Shown here: positions 17,455 through 27,713 of the stretch, one piece after another
Layout: every line of letters begins with the position of its first letter
Numbering within the stretch: position 1 is the first letter of the stretch
From: Thalassotalea piscium
GTDB lineage: Bacteria > Pseudomonadota > Gammaproteobacteria > Enterobacterales > Alteromonadaceae
Direction: 5' to 3'
Assembly (NCBI RefSeq): GCF_030295935.1
Contig: NZ_AP027362.1
Location: 1,860,001 to 1,924,000 of the forward strand
Length of the DNA: 64,000 nt
Position numbers and translations under genes: made by a program
Notes under the pieces: generated by a model
The model's database searches: none
What the model was told of the DNA's origin: nothing
What the model saw: only the letters and a program-made list of their open reading frames with translations

Positions 17455-18705
17455 ATGTACAAAAACATAACAATCCCCCAAAATGGTAATGAGATTAAGT
17501 TAGAAAATGGAAACTTAATTGTTCCTCACAATCCTATTATTCCTTACATTGAGGGCGATGGAATTGGTGTCGATGTAACGCCTACAATGATCACTGTAGT
17601 GAATGCCGCTGTAGATAAAGCATATAACCAAGACCGAAAAATTCATTGGATGGAAGTTTATGCTGGAGAAAAAGCGACCCAAGTTTATGACAGCGAAACA
17701 TGGTTACCCGATGAAACATTAGCGGCTTTCAAACAATATAAAGTTGGAATAAAAGGGCCATTAACTACCCCTGTTGGTGGTGGTATGCGTTCGTTAAACG
17801 TTGCCTTACGACAAGTGCTTGATCTTTTTGTATGTCAACGTCCGGTACAATGGTTTACAGGTGTACCAAGTCCAGTTAAAAAACCTCAAGAAGTTGATAT
17901 GGTTATTTTTAGGGAAAACTCTGAAGATATATATGCCGGTATCGAGTATAAAGCAGGTACAGAAAAAGCTGAGAAACTTATCGACTTTCTAATTAATGAA
18001 ATGGGTGTTAATAACATTCGCTTCAGAGAAAACTGTGGTATTGGCATTAAACCTGTGTCTAAAGAAGGTACACAACGTTTAGTAAAGAAGGCTATTCAAT
18101 ACGCTATTGATAACGACAGAGAGTCGGTTACCTTGGTTCATAAAGGTAACATTATGAAATATACCGAGGGTGCTTTTAAAGAATGGGGTTATGAAATTGC
18201 CAAAGAAGCATTTGGTGCTGTAACACTAGATGGCGGTCCTTGGTGTAAACTAATAAACCCTAAAACGGGTAAAGATATTATTATAAAAGATGTTATTGCC
18301 GACGCAATGTTACAACAAATATTATTAAGACCTGCAGAGTATAGCGTGATCGCAACGTTAAACCTAAATGGCGATTACTTATCTGATGCTTTAGCCGCAC
18401 AAGTTGGTGGTATAGGGATTGCGCCTGGCGCGAATATCAGTGAAGAAATAGCTATATTTGAAGCCACACATGGTACTGCTCCTAAATATGCGGGTTTAAA
18501 TAAGGTTAATCCTGGTTCAGTAATATTATCAGCTGAAATGATGTTACGACATATGGGATGGTATGAAGCTGCAGATTTACTTTTAAAAGGAATGTCTGGT
18601 GCAATTAAAGCAAAAACAGTAACTTATGACTTTGAACGTTTGATGGATGGTGCAACGTTAGTTACATGTTCAGAGTTTGGAGATTGTATTGTTGATCACA
18701 TGTAA
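17455..18705 (+). CDS. icd: NADP-dependent isocitrate dehydrogenase
   Basis: TCA-cycle enzyme (416 aa) converting isocitrate to 2-oxoglutarate with NADP. The substrate loop RSLNVALRQ has its serine at position 113, the residue that AceK phosphorylates in E. coli, so the glyoxylate-bypass switch could operate here. Further motifs are [28 protein letters not shown] and the cofactor segment [12 protein letters not shown]. Length and sequence match the enterobacterial homodimeric type. It lies upstream of cspD-clpS-clpA, as in many gammaproteobacteria. Confidence 0.97.
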   Translation: MYKNITIPQNGNEIKLENGNLIVPHNPIIPYIEGDGIGVDVTPTMITVVNAAVDKAYNQDRKIHWMEVYAGEKATQVYDSETWLPDETLAAFKQYKVGIKGPLTTPVGGGMRSLNVALRQVLDLFVCQRPVQWFTGVPSPVKKPQEVDMVIFRENSEDIYAGIEYKAGTEKAEKLIDFLINEMGVNNIRFRENCGIGIKPVSKEGTQRLVKKAIQYAIDNDRESVTLVHKGNIMKYTEGAFKEWGYEIAKEAFGAVTLDGGPWCKLINPKTGKDIIIKDVIADAMLQQILLRPAEYSVIATLNLNGDYLSDALAAQVGGIGIAPGANISEEIAIFEATHGTAPKYAGLNKVNPGSVILSAEMMLRHMGWYEAADLLLKGMSGAIKAKTVTYDFERLMDGATLVTCSEFGDCIVDHM

Positions 18706-18722
18706 AGGCTTAAAGCGGTCTT

Positions 18723-19032
18723 ATACCAATTGAAATAAATAGTTGACCAATTCAGAGCATCGTCAGGGAAGTTAGCACAAAGCAAATTGATGCAGGTGTA
18801 GTATTCTCCATCCAATCAATTTGTAACGTTATCACTTTTCTGACGAGCTCCTAAGGGTGAGTTTAAAAGGCTTATACGCAGCGTTACTGACTTAAATAAG
18901 GTCCCACATGGAAGTGAGATAATAGGGTAACGCAGGAGCAGTTACCGAAAATAACCATTATCTGTGATCAGTGCCTTGCCTCTAAGCCTTTTAAATCTCG
19001 CTGAATGAACAACTTTTTTTAATTGGTGTTAT
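18723..19032. repeat. MITE-like element with imperfect terminal inverted repeats
   Basis: A 310-bp non-coding block between icd and cspD. The left end ATACCAATTGAAATAAATAG... and the inverted right end ATAACACCAATTAAAAAAAG... match imperfectly over about 30 bp. Nested inside (18862-18996) is a second inverted repeat, TTTAAAAGGCTTA, whose arms recur at 22632-22759. No open frame of note. Confidence 0.6.
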
Positions 19033-19193
19033 GAATTAAGTACTCTACTTTGGCGGCAAGAAAAACAGTAAAGTTGAAGGTATTAATTTTTATAGCTAGT
19101 TGTTCAGGACAAGTATTAAATGAATAACGCATTACTTGATTGTTCTAGCATGTAGAAATGATCACCTGCTTTGTAGGCTGATATACTTGATAC
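19025..19193. repeat. Repeat family A, degenerate copy
   Basis: Abuts the previous element. It aligns with family A through GAATTAAGT, AAAACAGTAAA, ATAGCTAGTTGTTC, GAATAACGCA, TTGATTGTTCTAGC and GTAGAAATGATCAC, but with many changes and a poor left end. It looks like an old, decayed copy. Confidence 0.6.
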
Positions 19194-19196
19194 AAT

Positions 19197-19225
19197 AAAA
19201 AACACAGCAAATGCTGTGTTTTTTC
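19197..19225 (-). terminator. Terminator downstream of cspD
   Basis: AACACAGCAAATGCTGTGTT hairpin flanked by A and T runs, so it could act in both directions; it ends cspD on the minus strand. Confidence 0.82.
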
Positions 19226-19247
19226 ATGAGCGTTAGTATCTGAAGGT

Positions 19248-19469
19248 TTATTCTATATCATCGATTTCAGAGGGTGTTATACTTGCTGCATGATGTCCTT
19301 TAGGACCTGCATTTAATTCGTAGTTTACATCCTGTCCCGCTTTTAATGTACGATAACCATCCATTTGGATAGTAGAATAGTGGGCAAAAATATCTTCACC
19401 ACCATCTTCAGGACGAATAAAACCAAAACCTTTTGCGTTATTAAACCACTTAACTGTACCGTGAGCCAT
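19248..19469 (-). CDS. cspD: Cold-shock-domain protein CspD
   Basis: Single cold-shock domain (73 aa) with RNP1 (KGFGFIRP) and RNP2 (DIFAHYSTI). The EDGGEDIFAHYSTIQMDGYRT pattern and the position divergent from clpS identify the CspD branch, which in E. coli is a stationary-phase single-stranded-DNA-binding inhibitor of replication, rather than CspA. The acidic end SEIDDIE is unremarkable. The 212-bp divergent gap with clpS holds both promoters. Confidence 0.93.
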   Translation of the reverse strand: MAHGTVKWFNNAKGFGFIRPEDGGEDIFAHYSTIQMDGYRTLKAGQDVNYELNAGPKGHHAASITPSEIDDIE

Positions 19470-19681
19470 ACATCAACTTCCTTCTCTATTTCTCGGTATT
19501 TAGGTATGCTTCCCCAAAAAAAGCATTAAAGCTATAATGATGTCTAAAATTTAAACACCACCTTAAATCGTAGATGGATATTTGAAATAGTCAAGCATAA
19601 TCACCATATTTTTACGAAATTAATAAAAATATAATTTAAATTTTTAAAGCAAAATTATCAGGTCGATACTAATATATAATT

Positions 19682-20002
19682 ATGAGTAAATGGAAAGAGT
19701 TAGTCGATAATCAGGTAGTACTTGATGAAGAGACGATTGAAAAACACCAAAAGCCCCCAATGTATAATGTTATGTTACTGAATGACGATTATACGCCGAT
19801 GGATTTTGTCATTGAGGTTTTACGTAAGTTTTTTGGAATGAATGAAGAGCGAGCTACTGACATTATGTTAGACATTCATTATAAGGGTAAGGCGCGTTGT
19901 GGCACGTATACTGCAGAAGTTGCAGAAACAAAAGTTAGTCAAGTTTGCAATTTCGCCTTAGAGCATCAACACCCGCTAAAGTGTATGATGGAAAAAGCGT
20001 AA
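19682..20002 (+). CDS. clpS: ClpS, N-degron adaptor of ClpAP
   Basis: Adaptor (106 aa) that recognises destabilising N-terminal residues and hands substrates to ClpA. The N-terminal extension is followed by the conserved core [23 protein letters not shown], containing the NDD segment and downstream Met/His residues that line the binding pocket. clpA starts 29 bp later. Bpt and Aat, the transferases that create N-terminal Leu/Phe degrons, are encoded about 3 kb away, so the whole Leu/N-degron pathway except ClpP is in this window. Confidence 0.96.
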   Translation: MSKWKELVDNQVVLDEETIEKHQKPPMYNVMLLNDDYTPMDFVIEVLRKFFGMNEERATDIMLDIHYKGKARCGTYTAEVAETKVSQVCNFALEHQHPLKCMMEKA

Positions 20003-20031
20003 TTTCACGAGGTTTATAGTTGGAGTAGCCT

Positions 20032-22287
20032 ATGTTGAACAAAGATTTAGAAGTTTCCCTTAATTTGGCATTTCGTCAAGCTAAAGAGTCGCGTCATGAA
20101 TTTATGACCGTTGAGCACTTATTGCTTGCATTACTCGATAATCCGTCTTCAATTGACGCATTAAAAGCTTGTGGTGCAGATATGGTTAAGATCAGAAAGG
20201 AGCTATTTGGCTTTATTAGTGAAACTACCCCCGTTATTCCTGAAGGTGAAGAGGAAAGAGAAACTCAACCAACATTAGGTTTTCAGCGCGTATTACAACG
20301 AGCTGTTTTTCACGTGCAATCATCAGGTAAAAGTGAAGTAAACGGAGCGAACGTTTTAGTTGCTATTTTTAGCGAACAAGAGTCTCAAGCTGCATACTTT
20401 TTGAAAAAATCTGATATTAGCCGCTTAGATATCGTCAATTATATTTCTCATGGAATAGCAAAAATAGAACGACAAGATGGTCTAAATCAAGATGAGATAT
20501 CACCCCAAGTTGAAGATGAACCACGCACAATTGAAAATTTTGCTATTAACCTCAATGAAGAGGCACTTAAAGGCAAAATAGATCCGCTAATTGGCAGAGA
20601 CAGTGAGTTAGAGCGTACCCTGCAGGTTCTAGGTCGTCGAAGAAAAAATAATCCATTATTTGTTGGTGAGGCTGGTGTTGGTAAAACCGCAATCGCCGAA
20701 GGATTAGCTAATTTAATTACTTCAGATAAAGTACCTGAGTTTTTAGCTGATACTACAATTTATTCGTTAGACATGGGCGCACTACTTGCTGGCACTAAGT
20801 ATCGTGGCGACTTTGAGAAACGTTTCAAATCATTATTAAAAGAGCTTGAGGAAGAAGGTAACGCCATTTTATTTATTGATGAAATTCATACCATCATAGG
20901 AGCAGGTGCTGCATCTGGTGGCATGATGGACGCATCAAATCTAATAAAACCGTTGTTATCCTCAGGTAAGTTACGGTGCTTAGGATCAACTACGTATCAA
21001 GAATATCAAACAATCTTTGAAAAAGACCGTGCACTTGCACGCCGTTTTCAAAAGATTGATATTGTTGAGCCTAGTGTTGATGATACAACTAAAATACTGA
21101 TCGGATTGAAAGAAAAGTACGAGTCACACCATGGTATACGTTACACAAATAAGGCATTAAGAGCTGCTGCACAGTTGTCAGCAAAATACATTAATGAAAG
21201 ATTCTTACCCGATAAAGCCATTGATGTTATTGATGAAGCTGGTGCGAAGCAACAATTAATTGCAGCGTCTAAACGTAAGAAAGTAATCAACAATACAGAT
21301 ATAGAAACTATTGTTGCTAAAATGGCGCGCATTCCTGAGAAGTCGGTTTCAAGCTCCGAAATTGATAGTCTTAAAACTTTAGATAGAAACTTAAAACTTG
21401 TGGTGTTTGGGCAAGATCATGCCATTGATGAACTATCATCAGTTATTCGTTTATCTCGTGCAGGCCTTGGTAATGAAAAGAAACCTGTTGGGTCATTTTT
21501 GTTTGCTGGGCCTACAGGCGTTGGTAAAACAGAAGTAACTCAACAATTAGCAAAAATATTAGGTGTTGAGTTATTACGTTTTGATATGTCTGAGTATATG
21601 GAGAAGCATGCGGTCAGCCGGCTTATAGGCGCTCCTCCAGGCTATGTAGGATATGAACAAGGCGGACTATTAACTGATGCGGTAATTAAGCAACCACATG
21701 CCGTTGTGTTGCTTGATGAGATAGAGAAAGCACATCCAGATGTTTTCAATATTTTACTTCAAGTAATGGACCACGGTACATTAACTGACAATAACGGCCG
21801 TAAAGCTGATTTTAGAAATATCACCTTAGTGTTAACCACTAATGCGGGAGTTACTGAAACTATTCGTCAATCAATTGGCTTTAAGCAACAGGATCATAGT
21901 ATTGATGCTATGGATGAAATTAACAAAATTTTCTCTCCTGAGTTTCGTAACCGTTTAGACAACATTGTTTGGTTTAACCATTTAAGTACAGAAGTAATAT
22001 ACCAAGTGGTTGATAAATTCCTTGTTGAATTACAAGCATTGCTTGATGATAAAGGTGTGTCGTTAGAGTTATCGAAAGATGCGAAAAAATGGTTAGCAAC
22101 ACATGGCTACGATAAATCAATGGGCGCTAGACCTATGGCACGATTAATTCAAGAGCAGTTGAAAAAGCCGCTTGCTAATGAATTATTATTTGGTGAGCTG
22201 AAAAATGGTGGTGTAGCCAAAGTTTCTGTTAAAAAAGATAAGCTTGTTTTAACGTGTGAAAACAAAAAAGAACTTGTTGAGCACTAA
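20032..22287 (+). CDS. clpA: ClpA, ATPase subunit of ClpAP protease
   Basis: Hsp100 unfoldase (751 aa) that feeds substrates to ClpP. The N-terminal double Clp repeat covers ~1-140. AAA+ module 1 has Walker A GEAGVGKT at ~212-219 and Walker B LFIDEIHT at ~280-287. AAA+ module 2 has Walker A GPTGVGKT at ~493-500 and a Walker B VVLLDEIEKAHPDVF. A ClpB-type middle coiled-coil is absent, which separates it from ClpB and ClpC. A terminator follows 19 bp after the stop and faces infA. Confidence 0.97.
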   Translation: MLNKDLEVSLNLAFRQAKESRHEFMTVEHLLLALLDNPSSIDALKACGADMVKIRKELFGFISETTPVIPEGEEERETQPTLGFQRVLQRAVFHVQSSGKSEVNGANVLVAIFSEQESQAAYFLKKSDISRLDIVNYISHGIAKIERQDGLNQDEISPQVEDEPRTIENFAINLNEEALKGKIDPLIGRDSELERTLQVLGRRRKNNPLFVGEAGVGKTAIAEGLANLITSDKVPEFLADTTIYSLDMGALLAGTKYRGDFEKRFKSLLKELEEEGNAILFIDEIHTIIGAGAASGGMMDASNLIKPLLSSGKLRCLGSTTYQEYQTIFEKDRALARRFQKIDIVEPSVDDTTKILIGLKEKYESHHGIRYTNKALRAAAQLSAKYINERFLPDKAIDVIDEAGAKQQLIAASKRKKVINNTDIETIVAKMARIPEKSVSSSEIDSLKTLDRNLKLVVFGQDHAIDELSSVIRLSRAGLGNEKKPVGSFLFAGPTGVGKTEVTQQLAKILGVELLRFDMSEYMEKHAVSRLIGAPPGYVGYEQGGLLTDAVIKQPHAVVLLDEIEKAHPDVFNILLQVMDHGTLTDNNGRKADFRNITLVLTTNAGVTETIRQSIGFKQQDHSIDAMDEINKIFSPEFRNRLDNIVWFNHLSTEVIYQVVDKFLVELQALLDDKGVSLELSKDAKKWLATHGYDKSMGARPMARLIQEQLKKPLANELLFGELKNGGVAKVSVKKDKLVLTCENKKELVEH

Positions 22288-22303
22288 ACGTTATTAAGAA
22301 TAT

Positions 22304-22332
22304 AAAAAAACCTGCTAGATAGCAGGTTTTTT
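22304..22332. terminator. Bidirectional terminator between clpA and infA
   Basis: AAAACCTGCT, AGAT, AGCAGGTTTT with A and T runs on both flanks, between convergent genes. Confidence 0.9.
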
Positions 22333-22346
22333 TTATAACTTAATCG

Positions 22347-22571
<225 letters not shown>

Positions 22572-22631
22572 TTAAACCTCTATAAGTGTGCATAATATTA
22601 AGTGAAGTAATTCATTACCTACTTGGCTAGA

Positions 22632-22759
22632 TTTAAAAGGCTTATAGGCATAATTTGATAATATATAAAATTAACAAACTAGGACCATATGGGTATGCAT
22701 AATTTAGGGGGAATAGTAACTTCCTCAAAAGCTATAACACTGCATATAAGCCTTTTAAA
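22632..22759. repeat. Inverted-repeat element sharing arms with 18862-18996
   Basis: TTTAAAAGGCTTATAGGC at the left faces GCATATAAGCCTTTTAAA at the right, 128 bp apart. The arm core TTTAAAAGGCTTA is the same as that nested in the element at 18723-19032, but the interior differs. Non-coding. Confidence 0.6.
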
Positions 22760-22958
22760 CTCGCTTTGTTTTGGCGCATTAACGAACTGATGACTGAATT
22801 AAATTAACAAAAAATAGAATTGACTATACTTGAAAAATTTAGTTTGTATTAAGCTCGCTATAAGTAGCGCTAAGTAGATTAATTATTTAATTCATTTACT
22901 ATAAATAAAAAACTGCGCAGATCATGCCGAAATGTTCGGCTAATGTAAAGCAATCAGT

Positions 22959-23660
22959 CTATTTATTTACAGTTTGCCAACAATTATCTTGCAAAATTTG
23001 ATGTGGGTAATAGCGATTTTTGTAATTCATCTTTTTACATTCGTCTATTTGATAACCTAGATAAAGGTGTTTTTTCTCCATTACCTTAGTAATCTCTATT
23101 TGTTTGAGAATAGCAAAAACCCCTAGGCTAGATGACTGTAATTTTGGTTGGTAAAATGTATATACAGCAGAAAGTGCATCTAGCAGAACGTCAGTAACAG
23201 CAACAGCTACAAGAGTATCGTTACTATAAATTTCAATAAATAATTGTTGAGTGATATTGTTACCCAAAAAGCTATTAAATTGCTGTAAATTTGCAGGGAA
23301 CATGCTGCCATCACTATGAAGTGTGTTGATATACTGTTCGTAAAGTGGGTAATAACTTTCTGAGACGTTTGAAGATACTTTTATGTTAAATGATTGGTTT
23401 TTCTTTAACACACGTTTTTGACTCTTCGATGGTGTAAACTGGTCAACTATCACTCTTAATGACTTACATGCACGGCAGTTTAAACAATAAGGGCGATATA
23501 CTTGGTCACCACTTCGACGAAATCCTTCACTCATCAACCATGAATACTTTTCAGTATTGTGTAATCGAGAGTCAGTCGCAACGAGTAAACGTTCCTGTTT
23601 ATCAGGTAGATAATTACAAGTAAAGCTCTCGGTTATGCCAAGTTGATAATTTTCACTCAT
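22959..23660 (-). CDS. bpt: Aspartate/glutamate leucyltransferase (Bpt)
   Basis: Aminoacyl-tRNA-protein transferase of 233 aa that adds Leu from Leu-tRNA to proteins beginning with Asp or Glu, creating ClpS substrates. The N-terminal domain shows [14 protein letters not shown] and the CxxCxxC-like [13 protein letters not shown]; the C-terminal acetyltransferase-like domain ends in [23 protein letters not shown]. Separating Bpt (Leu) from Ate (Arg) by sequence alone is uncertain; bacterial context with aat and clpS supports Bpt. It is 31 bp downstream of aat on the same strand. Confidence 0.92.
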   Translation of the reverse strand: MSENYQLGITESFTCNYLPDKQERLLVATDSRLHNTEKYSWLMSEGFRRSGDQVYRPYCLNCRACKSLRVIVDQFTPSKSQKRVLKKNQSFNIKVSSNVSESYYPLYEQYINTLHSDGSMFPANLQQFNSFLGNNITQQLFIEIYSNDTLVAVAVTDVLLDALSAVYTFYQPKLQSSSLGVFAILKQIEITKVMEKKHLYLGYQIDECKKMNYKNRYYPHQILQDNCWQTVNK

Positions 23661-23691
23661 AGATTCTATGCCGGTTAATTATTTGGACATG

Positions 23692-24402
23692 TTATTTAAT
23701 AATAACTTTTCTTGGTAACCAAAAGTCTTTAGGTAAAGTCGTTTTAATTGCTTTATTCTTAATTAACATAAATTGATCACGAGAAATTTCAATACATCCC
23801 ATAGCATTTAAGAAAGGGTTTTCAATTTGGCAATCAAAAAACGTTATATTTTGAGACGCTAATAACTCATTAAGTGTGATTAATGCAACTTTTGACGCGT
23901 TGTCTTTAGTATAAAACATAGACTCACCAGAGAAGTAGCCATTAATAGCAATACCGTATAACCCCCCAATCAGTTCTTGTTCATCCCACACTTCAATTGA
24001 TTGTGCATACCCTGCGTGGTGCAAATCAATATACGCTTGTTTCATTTCTTCTGTGATCCATGTACCTTCTTTTCTAAAAGGTGCATTTGCGCATAAGGTG
24101 ATAACTGCTTCAAAAGCCAAATTTACAGAAGTCGTATAATGTGTTTTATTAAGAAACTTTCGAGTAGTGCGGTTAATTATTAATTGATCAGTCTTTATGA
24201 TTGCACGAGGAGTAGGGCACCACCATAAAATGGGCTGCTGATCGTTGTACCAAGGAAATATTCCGTTAGAGTATGCTTTGACTAATCGTTGTACTGATAA
24301 GTCACCACCGATAGCAAGTAATCCATTAGGGTCGGACAAAGCGCTATCGTATGGTGGGAAGTTCAGACTTTCCTGCTCTAGCCATTGGAGAGTCTGAGAC
24401 AT
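23692..24402 (-). CDS. aat: Leucyl/phenylalanyl-tRNA-protein transferase
   Basis: 236-aa GNAT-fold enzyme that attaches Leu or Phe to N-terminal Lys or Arg, marking proteins for ClpAPS. Family motifs are FPPYDSAL, GLLAIGGDLSVQRLVKAYSNGIFPW, WWCPTPRAI, AGYAQSIEVWD and GGLYGIAINGYFSGESMF, with FDCQIENPFLNAMG near the C terminus. It begins 4 bp after trxB ends and is followed by bpt, so trxB-aat-bpt form one unit. Confidence 0.96.
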   Translation of the reverse strand: MSQTLQWLEQESLNFPPYDSALSDPNGLLAIGGDLSVQRLVKAYSNGIFPWYNDQQPILWWCPTPRAIIKTDQLIINRTTRKFLNKTHYTTSVNLAFEAVITLCANAPFRKEGTWITEEMKQAYIDLHHAGYAQSIEVWDEQELIGGLYGIAINGYFSGESMFYTKDNASKVALITLNELLASQNITFFDCQIENPFLNAMGCIEISRDQFMLIKNKAIKTTLPKDFWLPRKVIIK

Positions 24403-24406
24403 TATC

Positions 24407-25366
<960 letters not shown>

Positions 25367-25525
25367 TTACTCCAAAGTAAGGAAATGATAAACAATATCT
25401 AGTTGATTGGGATTCTAAGTAATAAACTCAAGTGGGTACAATAAGTTTTCATTAAAAATATCAGCGAAATGCCTAAATTGCACAATTAATTTTACGAAAA
25501 GGTAAAAATTGGTTACTTATTGTAC

Positions 25526-25660
25526 TCGGGCGTGTTGATCTTTCGAGTACGAATTAAACATGATTTAATTGAGGCGTAGCGAATAAAGTGTAGTATTCTA
25601 CATAAATGAGCTAGACAGCTTCCGCGTCCTGCTCACGCTAAGTATCTACTTCCGTGTAAG
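25526..25660. repeat. Dispersed repeat family B, copy 2
   Basis: Aligns with 8298-8443 over its length (GGGCGTGTTGATCTTTCGAG, GAGGCGTAGCGA, CCGCGTCCTGCTCACGCTAA). The first ~30 bp can form a hairpin, TTGTACTCG facing CGAGTACGAA. The end shares its TGTTGATCTTTC core with family C. A family A element follows within 15 bp. Confidence 0.75.
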
Positions 25661-25671
25661 CAACGAAAAGT

Positions 25672-25833
25672 AATACCAGTTTCATTAATTAAGTGATCTA
25701 TTTTATACGCAGTGAAAACAGCCAAATACAAGGCGTTTATTTTCATAACTAGTTGTCCTATTTATAAAATAAATAACGCAGTAGTTGACTGTTTTAGCCA
25801 GTAGAAATGATCGCATAGTTAATGAGATTGGTA
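25672..25833. repeat. MITE-like repeat family A, copy 1
   Basis: About 160 bp with imperfect terminal inverted repeats: TACCAGTTTCATTAATTAAG at the left and, inverted, TACCAATCTCATTAACTATG at the right. Inner arms AAAACAG / CTGTTTT make most of the element self-complementary. Nearly identical to the copy at 34313. Non-coding. Confidence 0.85.
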
Positions 25834-25842
25834 CCGCACCTA

Positions 25843-25871
25843 CAAAAAAGCCGTTATCACGGATAACGGCT
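25843..25871 (-). terminator. Terminator downstream of ald
   Basis: Ten-base arms AGCCGTTATC / GATAACGGCT, with a run of Ts on the minus strand, 22 bp after the ald stop. Confidence 0.88.
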
Positions 25872-25893
25872 AAATAAGTAGTTTTTGAATTAA

Positions 25894-27015
25894 TTATAAA
25901 GTGGCTAGTGCTACTGCAGGTTCAACAAATTCATAACCTAAAACATCAGCTACTGGTTTGTATGTCACTTTACCGCCCAATACATTTAATCCATTCATTA
26001 AATGTACATCGTCTAAGAGCGCTTTCTTAGCGCCTTTATTAGCAATAGTTACTGTAAATGGCATAGTTGCATTAGTTAATGCTAGTGTTGACGTTCTTGC
26101 TACACCGCCTGGCATATTGGCAACACAGTAATGAACAACACCATCAACTACATATGTCGGATCTTGATGCGTAGTGGCTCTAGATGTTTCAAAACAACCA
26201 CCTTGGTCGATAGCAACATCTACTATTACTGAGCCTTTTTTCATCATTTTGATGTGTTCTGCTGTTACTAACTTAGGTGCTGCTGCACCAGGAATAAGTA
26301 CTGCGCCAATAATTAAATCAGCATCAACAACAAGTTGGTCCATAGCATCAGCAGTTGAATATACCGTTTTTAAACGGCCATCAAACTCAGTGTCTAACTG
26401 ACGAAGACGAGGTAAAGAACGGTCTAAAATAGTAACGTCTGCGCCCATACCCACAGCCATACGAGCTGCTTGGGTACCTACTACACCACCACCAACAACA
26501 ATAACCTTAGCTGGTGCAACACCTGGTACACCTCCTAATAATGCGCCTAAGCCGCCTTGTGCTTTTTCTAATGCATGAGCACCAGCTTGAATAGACATAC
26601 GGCCTGCAACTTCAGACATTGGCGCTAACAATGGTAATCCGCCTGTAGCGCCTGTAACTGTTTCATATGCAATACAAGTTGCGCCTGAAGCAATTAATAA
26701 TTCAGTTTGTACTGGGTCTGGAGCCAAATGTAAGTACGTAAATAATATTTGGCCAGGGCGAAGCATTTTACATTCATTAGGCTGTGGCTCTTTTACTTTA
26801 ATTATCATATCTGCTGTAGCAAATATTTCTTCAGGCGTATCAATAATTTTAGCGCCTGCTGCGATGTATTGATCGTTATCAAAGCCAATGGAAGCACCAC
26901 CATTATTTTCAACAATAACTTCGTGGCCATTAACAATTAACTCTTTAACGCCAGCTGGAGTCATGCCTATGCGATATTCGTGGTTTTTAATTTCTTTTGG
27001 TACACCAATAATCAT
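25894..27015 (-). CDS. ald: Alanine dehydrogenase
   Basis: NAD-dependent L-alanine dehydrogenase (373 aa) that interconverts alanine with pyruvate and ammonia. The N terminus [20 protein letters not shown] is the family signature; [28 protein letters not shown] (~160-188) is the dinucleotide fold, with HLAPD and [14 protein letters not shown] around the active site. It is divergent from lrp with a 116-bp gap that holds an Lrp-like box. A sodium:alanine symporter gene lies 9 kb downstream on the other strand. Confidence 0.96.
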   Translation of the reverse strand: MIIGVPKEIKNHEYRIGMTPAGVKELIVNGHEVIVENNGGASIGFDNDQYIAAGAKIIDTPEEIFATADMIIKVKEPQPNECKMLRPGQILFTYLHLAPDPVQTELLIASGATCIAYETVTGATGGLPLLAPMSEVAGRMSIQAGAHALEKAQGGLGALLGGVPGVAPAKVIVVGGGVVGTQAARMAVGMGADVTILDRSLPRLRQLDTEFDGRLKTVYSTADAMDQLVVDADLIIGAVLIPGAAAPKLVTAEHIKMMKKGSVIVDVAIDQGGCFETSRATTHQDPTYVVDGVVHYCVANMPGGVARTSTLALTNATMPFTVTIANKGAKKALLDDVHLMNGLNVLGGKVTYKPVADVLGYEFVEPAVALATL

Positions 27016-27101
27016 AAAATAATCTCTGTTAACTTGTTGTAATATTTGCGCCTAGTATAATTAAAAATATACGGATTAACCTATCGAATTTTTTCAAACT
27101 A

Positions 27102-27116
27102 CGATATATTATTCTA
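27102..27116 (+). promoter_or_regulatory. Candidate Lrp-binding site between ald and lrp
   Basis: CGATATATTATTCTA matches the published 15-bp E. coli Lrp consensus YAGHAWATTWTDCTR at 13 positions (my count from memory of the consensus). It lies 16-30 bp upstream of the lrp start, in the divergent gap with ald, where it could serve autoregulation and control of ald. Confidence 0.45.
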
Positions 27117-27131
27117 TACAACCTGCTTTTT

Positions 27132-27629
27132 ATGGTGTTTTATAAAGTGAAAGGTCATTCAAATAAATCGTTAGATAGAATCGATCGTAACATTTTAGTT
27201 GAGTTACAAAAAAATGCGAAGCTTTCTAATGTCCAATTATCAAAAAGTGTAGGGTTAAGCCCAACACCTTGTTTAGAGCGCGTAAAAAAACTTGAAAAAG
27301 AAAAGTACATCCTTGGCTACCAGGCTATTTTAAATCCTGAATTACTTGATGCTGCATTACTTGTTATTGTAGAAATAACATTAACCAAAACAAGCCCAGA
27401 TGTATTTGACGACTTTTCAAAAGCCGTACATGGTTTAGACGTCATTCAAGAATGTCACCTGGTTTCGGGTGAGTTTGATTTTTTGTTAAAAACCCGGGTA
27501 GCAGATATGAATGCTTACCGAGAATTACTTGGTGATACACTTCTTCGGCTTCCTGCTGTTAGCGAAAGTCGAACTTATGTAGTTATGGAAGAAGTAAAAT
27601 CGTCGAATATTTTGCCAATTAAGCGTTAA
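27132..27629 (+). CDS. lrp: Leucine-responsive regulatory protein
   Basis: Global regulator Lrp (165 aa). The helix-turn-helix region reads LDRIDRNILVELQKNAKLSN...VGLSPTPCLERVKKLE, nearly as in E. coli Lrp. The C-terminal RAM domain contains IQECHLVSGEFDFLLKTRV and ends with TYVVMEEVKSSN. Its position before ftsK-lolA-rarA-serS is the standard gammaproteobacterial order. The divergent neighbour, alanine dehydrogenase, is a plausible target because Lrp-family proteins commonly control alanine catabolism. Confidence 0.96.
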   Translation: MVFYKVKGHSNKSLDRIDRNILVELQKNAKLSNVQLSKSVGLSPTPCLERVKKLEKEKYILGYQAILNPELLDAALLVIVEITLTKTSPDVFDDFSKAVHGLDVIQECHLVSGEFDFLLKTRVADMNAYRELLGDTLLRLPAVSESRTYVVMEEVKSSNILPIKR

Positions 27630-27713
27630 CGCAGTTAAATTAACCGTTAAAGCATTTTATTGCATGGCATTGTTTGGTACTTTACACACATATATAATGA
27701 AAATTTGGATTCG

